A DNA stretch of 64,000 nt, from assembly GCA_037576215.1 (NCBI GenBank), contig JBANDB010000005.1:4216001-4280000 (forward strand), given 5' to 3'. A program made the position numbers and the translations under genes. This document shows, piece after piece, positions 1-11,399 of the stretch; positions within the stretch are counted from its first letter, which is position 1, and every line of letters starts with the position of its first letter. The notes beneath the pieces were generated by a model, which made no database searches, was not told the DNA's origin, and was given only the letters and a program-made list of their open reading frames with translations. This stretch comes from Armillaria gallica. Taxonomy: Eukaryota; Basidiomycota; Agaricomycetes; Agaricales; Physalacriaceae.

Positions 1-434
1 CGTCGCCAGATGGTCGTTTGGAAAGGAGATGTAGTATATGTCTTTGAAAGCGGTGAGTAAAGGACAGTCAGGAACGTGCGGATAATGATAGGACCACTTA
101 CAGACTTGATCGCACAGAATGCCATATAAGATGAGACTCAGGAAACAGCTGATCAACTGCATGAAAACTGAGCGACCGCCGCTTTCAGTATAATAGGATT
201 GGAGTTATACCAGAGGACCCGTTCTGAGATTAGAATCAGTACAGAGATAAGGTTGAGAACGTGAGTGTTACCGACATTTGATGTAGATCTAAGGGTGCTA
301 TACCAGTCTCTTTTGCCAGAGTACTAGGTAACGAGGGCATCGAGGAGTACAGAGTTACCACGAAATTTCCCTCTACGTACTTAAGTAGCTCTGAAATGTC
401 GCGCCCAAAATGCGGCCGACGGTCATGTTGCATA
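1..434 (-). CDS. DUF6534-type membrane protein, 5' part (cassette 1)
   Basis: This is the first DUF6534 copy on the minus strand. Only its 5' end is inside the window; the 3' part lies beyond position 1. The start ATG (434-432) follows the same pattern as the complete copy at 47421-49033, with an N-terminal stretch ending near a PLDLH motif where the other copies read PSDLY. A membrane segment and a donor of the GATCAAGTCT/GTAAGT type follow in the region 60-230. Functional state cannot be judged. The family is a fungal multi-pass membrane protein of unknown function. Confidence 0.6.
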
Positions 435-1700
435 GGGATGGTGCTGCCATAACTGAGCAGTGCGCGCCTAGAAGAAGTCAGTGTAGCTGCCAGTTCTGTC
501 GTCCATGTCAACTTTGATCAATTCATTACTACGTACATCATTGGATGCTCCAGAACATCTATTGAGATGAGCCATATTTTGCCATTGAAAAGCGAGGTCA
601 ATACTTAATAAATCACAGAATTGAATCAGTTCTCTTGCCTCTCAGAGTCGGTGAGGGTCGTGGTTGATGCGTGAGACCTTGTACGTTTCCACGAAAGGCA
701 ATATTGACATTGTTCCCAGACGTGTCAGCGGATACACTGTGTATCCGAGCCTGAACGAAGCTGCGCGCAGTCTCCATGTCATTTGCGTTCGCCAATACAA
801 AGGACCGAAAGAGAACGACGACTTTGGTTGAGCATATCTTAATTTACAATGAGTCCTGACAATATCGAGTAAGCGTCTGTTGGGCAGCATTTCTCCTCGA
901 TATAAGCCATGGATGCAATTTTAGACAGTGGCAATCACAGCTCACAGTCTGCTAGAGAAACTCGCCCAAGGGGAATTTGACTGAGGTAGCCTGTTCTATG
1001 GTGCAAGGCGCTTCCAGATTCGGCAGTGGATTGAGCTAAGGATTTGGGCACAGTAATTAGTCGAGATACCGCAGTATTTGACCCGGTTGACAAAAATAAA
1101 TTCGACGGGGAGGTCTTTTTTGCGTTTTCTGACCGAATTTGGGTTGATTTTGGCCCAAAACTTAACTTCGGATAGCCGGCAGCGTAGTGCGTATAGTGCG
1201 GTTAAGTGGCCAAATCGGCCCCAGGTGATATAGTGTATCTCAAGCTCGTAATTTTATCAAAATTCCTCTTACCAATCGTCTTATCTTATCGAAAGAATGC
1301 GTTTGGCAAGAGCAAAAAAACGGCTAACCCTGAGCTCGGTTCTTGGCTTTGCACATCAGAGGCGGTGACTAAGCACCTTGCGAGCCTGTATTTTCCGAGC
1401 CTGATCGCTCAATTTCTGAAACCCGACGGTCATTCCCCTAGCGATGTATCTGTCAACGGCGATCTTTTGCACTGAATTGCGTGAATCTGTTCCTGCACCT
1501 GGTCCTATGTTCTCGTAAGATATGGCACATTCTTTCAATCGTTACAGGTGACACGTTGGATCGGCTGTGCCTTCAAATTGGCATATTCTTCACGCCACTG
1601 TCAAATCCAGGACCGTCAGAGTAAGAATCTTGTTAACCAACTAGCTTTTCTATAATATTGGTGTGATGATTTCCAGCGTGCTTGGTTATAGATTACTGCG
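435..1700. repeat. cassette 1 spacer
   Basis: Spacer between the DUF6534 and DUF6533 genes of cassette 1. It is homologous to about 9200-10350, 16200-17530, 28930-30740, 38300-39170 and 49050-49930. A conserved minus-strand motif with the core QKIAVDRYIA recurs in every copy (here near 1450-1480) and may be a relic of another exon. About 1090-1370 has no counterpart in the other cassettes. I see no intact gene. Confidence 0.45.
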
Positions 1701-1752
1701 TAATAACAGTCAGTTCGACGTCACCCGTATACAGCTCTGCTATAGGATAGCG

Positions 1753-2641
1753 TCAACGTCTCCGCTTCTGCGTGAGAATGATTAACATGATGCGGTTGCT
1801 CAGGATGGAATGAAAGATGTTTTGATAAAAAGCGAGGAAGGGTGCGACGTTGTGGGCCCACACGGGGAGAAGGATGTTTGTGAGAGTGAGAAGGAGGAGA
1901 CATGCATAGAAGAGCATCCCAGAGACATAAAGCTCTTTGATAAACGGATGGTTTGAATTGCGGAGGTGCTGTACGCCTTTAAAGAACGTGAGCGAAGCAA
2001 TGATTGTCTCTGAAACGAGCACGGGAATGTAGAGAAAGTTTGGCAAATGCGAAGATTGACTCAGGCAGTCAGTATGCCGGTGATCATGCAGTCTGATGAC
2101 TGCGAATTAGACAGTATTGAGTTCTCGGCTATCACGGATGGCAAGCAACCCACATTTGTTCGTCTTGAGTTGTATAACAAGACTGACTATGGTCGGTATG
2201 AAACAGAAGGCCGCAGTCACGATAAAACACCAAAGCACCCTTTTGTGTCTATCCCATATTGCATATGTGCGGATCATGAGGATCACTTGCGATACGAAAA
2301 TCCCAAGGACTGCGATGGCGCCTGTAATGTAGTAAAGCAGGCGGCACTGGGCAGCACTGGGATTGTGCAGGAGGCTGATGGTGATCGCCACATTGATCAA
2401 GGGCCAGTAGCGATTGAATATGAACAGCGGTAGGAGTGGATGTAAGGGTCTAGGAAGCCACACATAATCAATTTCTGTGGGGAGAAGAAGGAGTAGATCA
2501 TAGACGAGCACAGTCGCGCTCGCAATGAAAGAGTAATATGAGAAAGAATTCGAGCCGGATCTCTGTATGGAAGTTTAAGAACCTGACTGAATACAACGGA
2601 TGAGGGAAATAGGATCAAGCACTACTCACCGTTAATGACAT
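1753..2641 (-). pseudogene. DUF6533-type membrane protein, frameshifted (cassette 1)
   Basis: Minus-strand copy with the same exon layout as the intact copies: a 12-nt first exon coding MSLT (2641-2630), a long membrane exon containing the YDLLLLLPTEI motif, a 54-nt intron at 2153-2100 (donor GTGGGT, acceptor CGCAG) and a last exon with the SETIIASLTFFKG membrane stretch. A 2-nt deficit in the segment just after LKLP, compared with the copies at 10352 and 39175, throws the start out of frame. The tail also ends early at a TGA after QKRRR. I call it a pseudogene, although a shorter protein starting downstream is possible. Confidence 0.6.
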
Positions 2642-2699
2642 CCTCGAAACAGCCGAGATATAAAGTGCGCTGGTAACCGCCAATGTTCAATGCTGCTTC

Positions 2700-5600
2700 A
2701 TTAGGTGCAGATGAGAGAAGGAGTGCATGAAAGATAGAGCGAGAAGAATGCAGTCTCATACTAGCCCTTTTAGCGCTTGCGGTCCTGAGGCTTTATAGCG
2801 ACGGTCCGAACATGCTTAACCTCAATGCCAACATTTCTTCAGTACCGAGCGGTGTGTTACGCCGAGACGAATGTTATCAGAACGGTTCGGAAACAAGTGT
2901 GTTTCGTGACTACAACTAGAGTCGTCGGCACTAGGAACGCCGGGGGCTTTTGGTTGGAGTCAAAACCAAAAATTTCGCTCACCCTGAAGTATTAATCGCC
3001 CTGGAACGCCCATTCCTGTATTTGTCGAACAGGTCCTGAACAGCGAACTATAAACATTGAGTCCCTGCGGCTCACTTATATATAAGATGGAGATATGCGA
3101 CAGTGCCTTGTAGCAGTTACCGTCCTTCCGGATAAGAATAAAAAGCGATGAACCGAAACCGCGGTGGTGGACGATCATTTAGGATGCTCTCAGGTCAATC
3201 AGCTCGGAGGACTTACAGAGACAAGAAACGAATTCCATGTACTTTCCGAGTAAATTCTCCGCCGTGCCTGCAGAATGTTCATTATTGCCGAGATATTATC
3301 CTCGACCTCGGCCCTGGCTATGAAACGATTGACCGCATGCTTGACAAACGCACCTTGGCTGCGTAGGATGGTAGTGGAACGTGCCAATACGCAACTCGGA
3401 GATCGCTAGTCACACTGCTCCAAAATTGTAAAAGATCCATTCGGCTTTGAACTTTGCCGAAGTGGGCGTTTGCGAGCACGGCAGGTATGACTCGGAGTCG
3501 AAAGTCGTCGTAACCCTTCTAGTCTGCGGTACCGATATTCGTAGTCTCGATTCTCGACTTTATTGTCTCCTTTAATTGAAGCAAGCAGCCTCTTAATCCC
3601 GTCATAAACGGAGTGTGTCTGGAAGATTTTTCCTTGGTGAAATTGCAATTCAGAACGGCATTATCGATTCAGATCTATGCATACCATGTGTCAAGTACAT
3701 TTCTCACAAGAAACGGATGTACTCACAGTACTATTCCCTCCTTGTTTAACAACTGTTTCCCCTTCACAAACTTCAAAGTACTCTGTCATGGGGGGCTTAT
3801 CCACGTCGATGAAGAGTTGAAAACTTTGCGAGGGTTGAAAGCGCAGAACCGATGATCATTTCAACTGGAGAGGTCAAACCAGCAAGTGCAATATTTTCCG
3901 AGGCGACCTGGGCCGATTCAGGTCTTTGAACGCAAGATAATGACCACCCGATATTACCTTGGCATCGAGTTCGCGGAGTTCGAAAGAGATGGCCTTCCAT
4001 CCTTGGGAAGTGCTCTTGACAGAGATATAGTCGAGTATCTACAAGTAACTGTTATAATGACAGGTCAACAGTGACGCGAGTACGATGCTCACCATGCAAG
4101 TGTCCCAATCTCAAGGATTTTTTTCGCCCCAAGAGACCAGTTCAAAAATTTGCTAAGCGCAGCGCTGAAGGATATCTCTGTCCGTAATCCCATGGGCGTC
4201 GCTGTTGTGGAGAGTGGCATGAGAACGTCGTCTTATTTTTGGGAAGAATTTGCTGGTAGCTTTCAGAATCAGAAGTCTGATATTTATTTATATAATATTC
4301 ATGTGGAAAATATTATGATACAAATAAATATATAAAATAGATAAAACAGGCGCGCTGGCGGGCATTCTACTACGCATAGATGACGACAATAGATCATCTA
4401 CCACACATAGCCGTCGAAATTCAGCGCACGAGGGCCGCGCAAAGCCTTGGAAAACGGGAATGTTTGGTATTATAGCGGGGATGTCGTCTTGGGCGGCAAG
4501 AATCGTCGGTGGCGTCAGGTGAGCATGCGGTGGGTAGTGCCATGCTACTTTGTGTCGTATATAAACCAGACCCTTATATTGGTGGCCGTGGCATGGGCTA
4601 GGGATGAGGGAGGGGGCGAGGTAGGGATCGTTGGCGCCATAGAGCGTCACAGGGAGCTGGCGAAGAGAAACGGTAGCCACCATCAGGTTTCCCGGTATCT
4701 AAAATGGGGGTAGAAGTCCGACGGTGGTCGTACGGTCAATAGAGAGCGAAGGATGTAGCGGGGATGGGCGTCCAGGTGTCGTTATCGTCGGAGAGGAAAA
4801 CGGGCCGTATATCCGTGATCCCCCATATTGGAAATGGGGGATGCATGGAGATGGAGGGTATTTCTGACCTGGGGTGGGCAGTAGGGACTGATGTTGGTAT
4901 CGGGCGGGGGTGGCAGCGGGGCCGTCGGTGCTCGCGTAGCTGTCATCTTGGCATCGTCCGCCGCATACTAGGATGTAGAATCGATGCCCAGATGGACGTT
5001 GTCATCGCTGCCTTCGATGGATGTCGAGGGCTCGATCTTACTCCTGCCCTCCCGCTCGCACCGTTCCGCCCTCCTACATCTTCTCCAGGATGTTCTCCTT
5101 CCACTGCGCCCATGCCCTACCTTCCTTCGTAAGGCTGAAATGCTCTCGGACCCTCCCTGGACATCTCATCGTCGTCGTCGTCGCCCTGTTCGTCTTCGTC
5201 CCCGACCTCGTCCCCGTTGCTGAATGCTCGTTCCCATGACGTGCTTGCAGAAGGCACCCGATTTCGGATTCTCCGCTTGGTCCGTGGTCAGTTCTGTGAA
5301 CGAAATTACGGCCCCGATGTCGATCCAGAGGATGGAATAATAGGTGGATGGTGCCAGTTCCGAGGTAATGATTGGCGAAGCATAGCCGTCGCCATCGTCC
5401 TAGTTGATGACGGTCGTGAGTAGTCGCCGTTGGGTGTTGCATGCGGTGCTGCCTCGCGTGAGTGCTTACGCGCGAGATGAGGGTGAGATGGTCGCTATCC
5501 GGGGTTCTTGGGGCCGCCGTATGCGCCAAAAGGACCTAAATAAAATAGGCTAATAAGTACGGAAATAAATGAAATATACCTCCAAATTTGCGCACCAATG

Positions 5601-7250
5601 CTTGAGATATTGGTGCACAACGCCAGTGTGGTACGAAGAATAAGATCGAATCGGTCCATTGTATTTGGCTCTATTATTTTGAAAGAATTTTTGCCACAAA
5701 AGGTGTGCTATTTATCGCTGCTGAATTCAACTTACATAAATCGGAGCTGAATCATGTTAAACTCGGACTCGTAATGAAGATGCCCGTTGCTTGACGTCGT
5801 GGTCATGATGCTGGCAAGCTATCCCTTGTGCGGATGACTTTTTGGAGAGGGCGGCTCGGAGAGTCGGCCGAAAGGACATGCGAGACGGCCAGAAAGAGGA
5901 CCTTTTGTCAACAAACAACGCACCAAGTTCCAAGTTGGCCATTTGCTAGTACTTCCGGTGCCTTGTAACATCTTGAATTCGAGTGTATTCTCTACTATCT
6001 AAATGTCGGTGTTTTAATCATTCTGTAGCATACTCAGTTTCGCAGATCCTATCGTTTCTTCTGAGTCCAATCAGCCTTGCTCTTGCGGTCGTCGATATCT
6101 AACACTGACCCAGAAATCCAGGGTGACAGCCTTAGTCTTCGACTGCAGCTGCGCATCAGTTAAACAGGATGTGTTCAGATCCTCTGGAGACCTTCCGGAA
6201 GTAGATGACAGACTGCGGGACCACCGACAAATCCTCTCTGTCACTGGTTAAACATTCCGAAATAATGTTTCCAAAGGTATGATTCTCGAGCCTTCGGTTG
6301 TTCTGTAATGGGTGAATGAGGATCTCCAAAAACGGTGGGAATGCGGGATAAGATTGCGCCCGTTTTTTTTTAGGATGGCCATATTTCGGTGGGTTTCACA
6401 TCTTCTCCTTAAACCGTGACCCCCTTGCTAACTACGCAAACTATATTCGCAGTCGATGCCCTCGGACATCAAATGTAAGGTCACCCACTTAGATTCCATT
6501 CACATTCGCTAATAGACGACGAAGGGCACCAACTAAACCCGTTTCCGCCTCCTCCGATTCACTTGGCACCGATTCCCCCCTTCGAAATCCCTCACATAAA
6601 CCGGGAGAGAAACCATACCTTTTCACATTTTTGGATATTTGCGAAGACTGTCGATGATCTTCTAAGATGGGCGGATAGATACGACACCGAGCGGGATGGT
6701 CATTGGTTCGAAAGACTGGATGTCACTCGAATTGAGGATCTGTATGGATTGCCCTGGAAGATCAAGGGCCATATGCATATCTCTTTGTCAGACATAGGAC
6801 GGAAAAGTATTCCGACGGGTCGCCTAGGTTGCTGTGACATGCTTCCTCCTGAGAATCAATGCGACACGAGCAGGGTTAGATAACGCTAAGAACGAAACGC
6901 TAATTTATTGGTGATTTCCAGAAAGTGTGAGATGCCTCAATGGTATCGTCCATACCCAGTTTAAAAGGCCTGTCGACTTTGTACGTCCGTCTTCATGCAC
7001 GTTTTTTCTTTTAACTATTGCTCAATTCCCGGGTAGTGAGCAATCTGCTCGGCTATGGGGCAGATAGCGTGCACCCTTGTAAACAGTATCTTCCATCTCG
7101 GCATTTAGGTTTGAGAGCGTAGATACAATTATGCTCTCATACGAATCTTCGGTTGGTAAATTAAGAAAATTTCCGAAACGAGTTGATATAATGGCCTCAG
7201 TAGACCTTGTAGTCGGGGCCGCAGTGGATGTTCAGCGGGAAAACTATTCC
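2700..7250. other. inter-cassette region without a recognisable gene
   Basis: About 2700-3420 is cassette spacer shared with 11400-12100, 40290-41100 and 51000-51830. About 3420-6200 is largely unique. It includes a compositionally odd block at 4400-5520 and a segment near 6120-6290 homologous to 35450-35610. About 5790-5930 resembles 13090-13220. Open frames exist on both strands, but none shows a motif or splice structure I can defend apart from the frame listed at 6563-6883. Confidence 0.4.
6563..6883 (+). CDS. hypothetical protein fragment
   Basis: An open frame of up to 106 codons on the plus strand with protein-like composition, including a tryptophan- and aspartate-rich stretch (core LLRWADRYDTERDGHW). 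The first in-frame start is not a clear Kozak ATG, and I found no convincing flanking exons. I do not recognise the family. It may be an exon of a decayed gene or a chance frame. Confidence 0.25.
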   Translation: MAPIPPFEIPHINRERNHTFSHFWIFAKTVDDLLRWADRYDTERDGHWFERLDVTRIEDLYGLPWKIKGHMHISLSDIGRKSIPTGRLGCCDMLPPENQCDTSRVR

Positions 7251-7552
7251 GATCGCCGTCGATGATCTACCCTGGAATGCAAACCTGATGGTTAATTCTG
7301 CGATTTCCGCGCGTTCCGGGGACGTATCTTGCGCGGTCAAAGGAGGGAAGCGGTGGCCGAGTTGATAGTTCCTGTGGACATGGTGGTGATAGATAGCTCT
7401 CGAAAACGGAATGCGGGGTACCTATTCTATGGTGAAAAATGCGGGGAAACACCCCCGGGTCTTCTATCAGTAAGTCGTGCTAGTTATTCAAGTTCGATGG
7501 CAATTACACATTTATATTAACTATAGTTGTATAAAATCCGTACGAGTACCAA

Positions 7553-9199
7553 TCATAACCATCGACGCCACGCCGAGCCATTCATGCTGGCTGTACATAA
7601 TTTGCATAAGATTATCTGCTTGGCTTGAGGGCGAAAGTGACTGACCTTTGCGCTCAACACGTCCGCCGCCGAGCCAGTGTTTGAAAAACGATCGTTGAGC
7701 CCAATATCCTTCTCCTGGTCATCGCATCTTTGGGAGAACTCCGGCCGCAGAGAAGAATCTGCGTGTGTACTGGTTTCTCTATCCCGCAACTCGATATTCA
7801 ATCCGCCAATTGACATATCGAAAGAGTCAAACTAGTGAATGGTTGTGCTTTCTCTTCCTCCGCGAATCCGTCCTGTCATACGGCTGTTGCAAACAGCAAG
7901 GACCGTATTCGAATATATCTTTACCAAGCAGTTCCCAGAGATAGTGTGGTAGTTGTTGTGAGAGAAGAGAAAGAGTGCCATGTGGACGGCAGCAACGGCA
8001 GCTGCGTAGATGGTAAATGACTAATGCAATCCGAGTTCCTAGTATACGGCCAACCTGTTATTGTCCCGGTTTCAATGCTCAGTCGTATTAGTCTGGAACG
8101 AGTAGATTTGAGACCGGTTTGAGCTCGACTTAACTACATGGGGCAGCGATCAGTCAAGACTTAAATGCTATTCCTCGACTTCATTTACGAGGTAGGTCAT
8201 GCACAAAGCAATGGCAGTATCACACAAAACGCTTCCACCCAACTATATCTGCGAGTCGTAAATGATTGAACACGGGACACGACGAAGACCTGCTCACTAT
8301 TGTCGTCACTTTGAGCGTGGAATTATTCGGAAGATTTGAGTAGCGGCCACTGTTCCGTACTCGGATGCCATCAAAAATCGAAGCTACAAATTGAGTGAAA
8401 GCGATCTTTGATGAAGATCGTGTTTTTAGGGAGCAGTATAAGACGTTTTTCAAAAACCTTACCACCGAAAGGGCAATAATAACCACCCGGCCTTCTTGCT
8501 GGATTTATACATCTGCCAGGCGTAGAATAATTGGGCGACGCAGCCAACTTCCGCTATTTCAGTAACTAAAGCATAAACGTACATGCATAAGTACGCACCA
8601 AATCCAGCGAGAATAGGAATCGTGAACCATGTGATACTGACATCATCCAGTCCCGAAAGGTTCCCAAAATTGTAACAGAACGTGTCGAAAGTATAATATA
8701 TGTTGGTAGCAGTCTGAACAGTCTCGGTCACCCAGAGAAGATATACGACCGTCTTGGACGTCAGAGTATCCTTTGGAAAGGAGATGTAGTATATGTCTTT
8801 GAATGAGGTGAGTAAAGGACAGTCAACACCGTGCGGGCAAGGATAAGACCACTTACAGACTTGATCGCACAGGATGCCATATAAGATGAGACTGAGGAAG
8901 CAGCCGATCAACTGCATGAAAACTAAGTGACCGCCGCTTTCTAGTATATAAGATTGGAGCTGTACCAGGGGACCCGTTCTGAAGTAGTAAAATCAGTACA
9001 GAGATCAGTTAGAGAACGAGAGTGTTACCGACTGTTTATATAAATCTGAGGGTGCTACACCAGCCTCTTCGGCCAGAGTACCATTAAATGAGGGCATCGA
9101 GGCGTGCAGAGTTGTCACGAAATTTCGCGCCGCTATACGTTTAAGTAGCTCCGGGTCTACGCCCAAAATGCGGCTGACTGACATGTTGTATAGGAGCAT
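7553..9199 (-). pseudogene. DUF6534-type membrane protein, one frameshift (cassette 2)
   Basis: Minus-strand copy beginning at ATG 9199-9197. The exon order matches the complete copy at 47421-49033: an N-terminal exon ending at PSDLYK, an exon ending GILCDQV, an exon with SKTVVYLLW and a membrane helix, an exon starting at VGCVAQLFYAW, and a last exon with the KLYSN/CNSRM region. A single missing T at the start of the last membrane segment (TTAGTCATTT near 8020, where intact copies read TTAGTTCATTT) breaks the frame. Everything else looks preserved, so this could be a very recent pseudogene or an assembly error. The family function is unknown. Confidence 0.6.
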
Positions 9200-9204
9200 G
9201 CGGC

Positions 9205-10345
9205 CCTGCCATAGATGAGCAATGCGTGCCTAGAAAAAATCAGCGTGGCTATCAGTTCAATCGTCTACGTCGACCCTTGATCAATTCAGTAGGAATTCAG
9301 TGCTACGTACATCATTCCGGAATCTATTGAGATAAACGTTATCTAAATATTGAAAGGTAAGTGCCAAGCTTCATAACTCGAAAATTGAATGAACGAGTTC
9401 TCTTGCCTCTCGGAGGACAATCGGTAAGGGTGATAGTCGAAGTGTGAGACGGAGTCCAGAAAAGGCAACACATTGGATGCATTGGACGTGTCGCGGATGC
9501 ACTCGGTGTATCCGAGGAAGAAGCCGCCGATATTTCTACTACTTAGTCTCCACTGTTTGGTCTAACTCAAAGGTGTCGTTCTGATTTCGATTCTCTCGTT
9601 GACACTGCATTGGCTTTGATATGTGAGGCTGAAATATTGAAATTGAAAGTTATTTATTTTTAGCGCTTAAAATATCAAAGAAATATGCATAATATCTTTT
9701 CTATATTTGTGAAAATCACCTCAAAACTGGATAAAATCACAAATATAGAAAAGATATTATGCATATCTCTTTGATATTTTAAGCTGCTAAAAATAAATAT
9801 TTTTCAATTTTAATATTTCAGATTCAAAGCCATCTCAGTTGACTATGAGTCCTGACAATATGAAATTCCGTCCGTCACTGGGCAGCATTTTTTCTCCCTT
9901 CTCCTCAATATTGGCCAAGATGGTAGACTCATACTTAGCTTGGTTGCAATTGTAGACAGTGGCCATCACACTCTGCTGAGGAAACTCGCACAAGAGGATT
10001 TGAGTGAGGCACGCATTGGGCACGCAGTTCAATGTTGAACTTATATTTCTCCGGAGCTAGCTTTCTGATCGCTCAATTACTGTCATACTGAAACCCGCTT
10101 GATTTACCGTGCCCAGCGTCATGAGAAAATTGCGCTGGCGACGGTTGTCCCTGGCAATGTATCTGTCGACGGCGATCTTCTGCACTGAATTGTGTGAATG
10201 TTTGCTTACACATTCGATGACTCCGATTTGTCAGAGACGTTCTCGTAAAATACGGCATTGTTAATAATCGTTACAGGCGGTACATCGAGTCGGCTACCAT
10301 TCAAGCGCAATTTACTTCCACCGTTCGCTGTATTCTTCAAGTTCC
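9205..10345. repeat. cassette 2 spacer
   Basis: Spacer between the DUF6534 and DUF6533 genes, homologous to the equivalent spacers of the other cassettes and interrupted here by the palindromic insertion. Two minus-strand coding-like patches recur in all copies: QKIAVDRYIARD with its flank (about 10100-10190) and a patch with core CLTQIL (about 9980-10020). I could not join them into a gene. Confidence 0.4.
9604..9837. mobile_element. palindromic MITE-like insertion
   Basis: About 100-nt arms (roughly 9611-9717 and 9732-9830) are near-perfect inverted repeats around a short centre, so the whole element could fold into one long AT-rich hairpin. It is flanked on both sides by GTTGAC (9598-9603 and 9838-9843). 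The same spacer in other cassettes (for example near 850 and 16985) lacks the insertion, giving the empty site. There is no coding capacity. The superfamily is unclear; the direct flank may be a 4-6 bp target duplication. Confidence 0.7.
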
Positions 10346-10351
10346 ATCGGG

Positions 10352-11356
10352 TCAGGGCATTATTCCCGGCACATTTTTCACCTCGTTTTCAGATCCAGGA
10401 CTGTCAGAAGTGATATCAGACAGTTCGACGTCAGCCGTGTACGACTCTTCTGTAGGATAGGATCGACGTATCCGCCTCTGCTTGAGAATGAGTAGGAGAA
10501 TGCGATTGCTCAGGATGGAATGGAGGATACTTTGAAAAGGACCGAGGAAGAGTGCGATGCCAGGAACCCACATGGGGAGAAGGATATTTGCGAGTGTCAT
10601 GAAGAGGATGCATGCATAGAAGGACATCCCAGAGACATAAAGCTCTTTGAGAAACGGATGGGATGAACGGCGGAGATGCTGTACCCCCTTGAAGAGTGTT
10701 AGCAAAGCAATGATCGTCTCTGAAACGAGCACTGGGATGTAAAGCAGCTTTGTCGCGTTTGAAGAGGGACTCAAGCAATCAGGATGATCGAACGGTCCGG
10801 CGACTGTGAAACAGAATGTATTGAGTTCTCTGCTATCTTTCAACGCAAGGAATGCAAAGCAACCCACATTGAACCGTCCTGAGGTGTAAACCAAGGCCAA
10901 CTACCTCCGGTATGAAACAGAAGATTACAATGCCGATAAAACCCCAGAATACCGCTTTGTGTCTATCCCACATTGCATACGTGCGGATCATGAGGATCAC
11001 CTGTGATGCAAAAATAGAAAGAGCCGCGAGCGGGCATGTAATGAAGGAAAGCAGACGGCACTGGGCGGTATTGGGCGAGCGCAGGATCCAGTTGATGGTC
11101 ATCGCCGTATCGATCAAGGGCAAGTAGCGGTTCAATGCGAACAGCAGTAAGAGCGGATGTACGGGTCTAGGAAGCCACAGATAATTAATTTCAGTGGGGA
11201 GAAGGAGGAGCAGGTCATAGATGAGCACAGTCCTGCTCGCAATCAAAGAGTAAGATGAGAAAGAATTCGAGGATGTCTGGATGGAGGGAAGTTTAAGAAT
11301 CTGACTGAATACAACAGATGGGGGAAATAGGACCGAGCACTCACTGTTAATGACAT
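10352..11356 (-). CDS. DUF6533-domain multi-pass membrane protein (cassette 2)
   Basis: Predicted intact gene of 298 residues in three exons: 11356-11345 (MSLT), 11300-10868 and 10803-10352. The N-terminal part carries the DUF6533 hallmark (IYDLLLLLPTEI, then a W and an NRY motif in the next helix). Several hydrophobic segments follow, and then a polar C-terminal tail after KQRRIRR. The intron at 10867-10804 starts GTGGGT and ends CACAG. If it is not spliced, the frame breaks. I chose the start because ATG TCA TTA ACA sits directly before a GTGAGT donor and recurs in all copies. Family knowledge: DUF6533 proteins are fungal membrane proteins of unknown function, expanded in Agaricomycetes. 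It lies in tandem with a DUF6534 gene, about 1.15 kb upstream of that gene. Confidence 0.75.
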
Positions 11357-11399
11357 CCTCAGATCGAAACGGCTGAGAAAAAAAAAATTGCTGGTCGGC

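Noticed and set aside
4288..4683. 131-residue minus-strand protein
   Set aside because: No motif, low-complexity proline-rich composition and no homologous copy; probably a chance frame in the skewed block.
9005..9199. Free-standing 64-residue gene
   Set aside because: It is the first exon of the cassette 2 DUF6534 gene read through its donor site.
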